Shown here: positions 52,354-53,018 of the stretch, one piece after another | Layout: each line of letters starts with the position of its first letter | How positions within the stretch are numbered: position 1 is the first letter of the stretch | NCBI GenBank assembly: GCA_900319035.1 | Contig: ONMU01000006.1 | Span: 1 to 53,018 of the forward strand | Direction of reading: 5' to 3' | Source: an uncultured Bacteroidales bacterium | GTDB taxonomy: Bacteria; Bacteroidota; Bacteroidia; Bacteroidales; Paludibacteraceae | Length of the DNA stretch: 53,018 bases | Notes under the pieces: generated by a model | The model's input: only the letters and a program-made list of their open reading frames with translations | Database searches by the model: none | Told to the model about the DNA's origin: nothing | Made by a program: the position numbers and the translations under genes

Positions 52354-52645
52354 GCTATTTTCGTCATTTTTTGATATTTTCGCCTGGAGAAGCCAATTGA
52401 CTTTTGGCTTCGAAAAGGGTAAGCGTCCGGGGAGGACTGGCTGACCGAGAGTGATAGCAGTTACATCCATTTTCGGAATTTTTTGATATTTTCGCCATTA
52501 AATAACAATGACATCTTGGATGTGGAGATTCATTGTGGATTGGCTATCTAAAAGCTTGTTTTTAAGTAGGCAATACAAAATGAAGATTCAAGGTACGGCA
52601 AGTACTATTGTTATTTAATGTTATTTTTCTTTATAATTTTTTTTG
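52354..52645. repeat. Structured element B, copy 3, with an extra upstream flank
   Basis: A second 5' flank (52354-52384) precedes GAAGCCAA/TTGGCTTC and GTCC/GGAC hairpins. The full element follows at 52468-52645: flank CATTTTCGGAATTTTTTG, closing stem CATTAAATAACAAT (52496-52509) with ATTGTTATTTAATG (52607-52620), CATC-TTG-GATG, a long inner stem, GTAC-GGCAA-GTAC (52593-52605) and a T-rich flank. The 491-bp gap 52240-52730 has no gene. Confidence 0.8.
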
Positions 52646-52675
52646 TGTAACTAAATATCAACGTCAAACATTTCT

Positions 52676-52710
52676 ATACAAAAATGCGCAGAGGACTTAA
52701 TCCCCTGCGC
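52676..52710 (-). terminator. Rho-independent terminator of the 52731 gene
   Basis: On the minus strand GCGCAGGGGA pairs with TCCTCTGCGC around TTAAG, followed by ATTTTTG. It ends the leftward transcript of the unknown gene. Confidence 0.85.
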
Positions 52711-52730
52711 TCTCGTTAAACGTTCATTCG

Positions 52731-53018
52731 TTAGCCGTTGTGCTCGACGTCGTACTCCTCTTTCTCCAGTTTCCAGAGGAAAGACTTCATGGTCTTTTTG
52801 CCGTTGGGAGCGTCTTTCTGCGCCGCGAAAGCGATTTGGTCGGCACTCATCATACTCAGATCTTTGGCACGTACTGCCACAGCCGATGCAATCGCGCTGA
52901 ATCGGTTACGTACCCGAACTTCGTCCGTCGTAACAGGCGTGGAACGCTGCACTTTCTTGCGCATGTACAAGCGGTTACAGTTAGGGTTCTCGGTAGCCGC
53001 TGTTCGGTGCGTGCCAAG
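52731..53018 (-). CDS. Small basic protein of unknown function, 5' end outside the window
   Basis: The last 95 residues of a protein whose frame stays open to the window edge. It is rich in Lys, Arg and Ala; it contains YMRKKVQRSTPV, IASAVAVRAKDL and DAPNGKKTMKSFLWKLE. I recall similar short Bacteroidales proteins of unknown role but cannot name a family. An internal TTG or ATG near 52968 is possible as start, but the open frame and even composition upstream favour a longer protein. It ends before a good terminator. Confidence 0.7.
   Translation of the reverse strand, partial: LGTHRTAATENPNCNRLYMRKKVQRSTPVTTDEVRVRNRFSAIASAVAVRAKDLSMMSADQIAFAAQKDAPNGKKTMKSFLWKLEKEEYDVEHNG

Overview
The window looks like a chromosomal piece of a member of the Bacteroidota, order Bacteroidales, probably an uncultured gut or rumen type. 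Supporting signs are a TonB-dependent receptor with an N-terminal carboxypeptidase-regulatory-like domain, a DUF5689 lipoprotein, a DUF1573 protein, a rhamnogalacturonan-acetylesterase-like enzyme, no clear Shine-Dalgarno sites, and eight promoter-like sites of the Bacteroidota type (TTTG or CTTG, a 20-bp spacer, TAnnTTTG). This placement is inferred from gene content only.

Layout. 1-815: an AT-rich, possibly 5'-truncated lipoprotein-like gene beside an outward promoter. 899-14429 (minus): tRNA-His, folK, cvpA-like, DUF5689 lipoprotein, TonB-dependent receptor, asnS, dnaB, meaB, DUF1573 protein and a bifunctional Rel enzyme. 14430-14794: a divergent control region full of inverted repeats. 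14795-19301 (plus): a small unknown gene, a four-repeat secreted protein and an SGNH esterase. 19559-30291 (plus): amidase, MCE protein, dnaA, an AddAB-type helicase/nuclease pair and an HPr-kinase-like P-loop protein. 30565-31887 (minus): mtaB. 32697-34199: an AlbA/Schlafen-type ATP-binding regulator. 34200-35982: a duplicated structured element around a GxxExxY gene. 35983-52239: a surface-polysaccharide operon (Wzt-type ATPase, eight or more glycosyltransferases, deacetylases, acyltransferases, an epimerase, an ATP-grasp ligase and a KamA-like radical SAM enzyme). 52731-end: part of an unknown small gene.

How it fits together. The first half is housekeeping (replication, translation, stringent response, envelope). 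The second half is a variable surface-glycan locus with lower GC and tightly overlapping genes. An ATP-grasp ligase beside a KamA-like enzyme that lacks the lysine-binding aspartates suggests that the glycan or its precursor carries an unusual amino-acid decoration.

Three kinds of unexplained structure stand out. (1) About twenty short tandem arrays with a 7-bp period, in many unrelated sequence families, lie both between genes and inside conserved genes, where they encode seven-residue repeats. (2) A family of about 180-bp elements (three copies) has conserved flanks and a closing stem that differs between two copies by three compensatory base-pair changes. (3) A 425/453-bp element occurs twice, each time just upstream of a start codon, with inverted ends and stems that are re-paired by different bases in the two copies.
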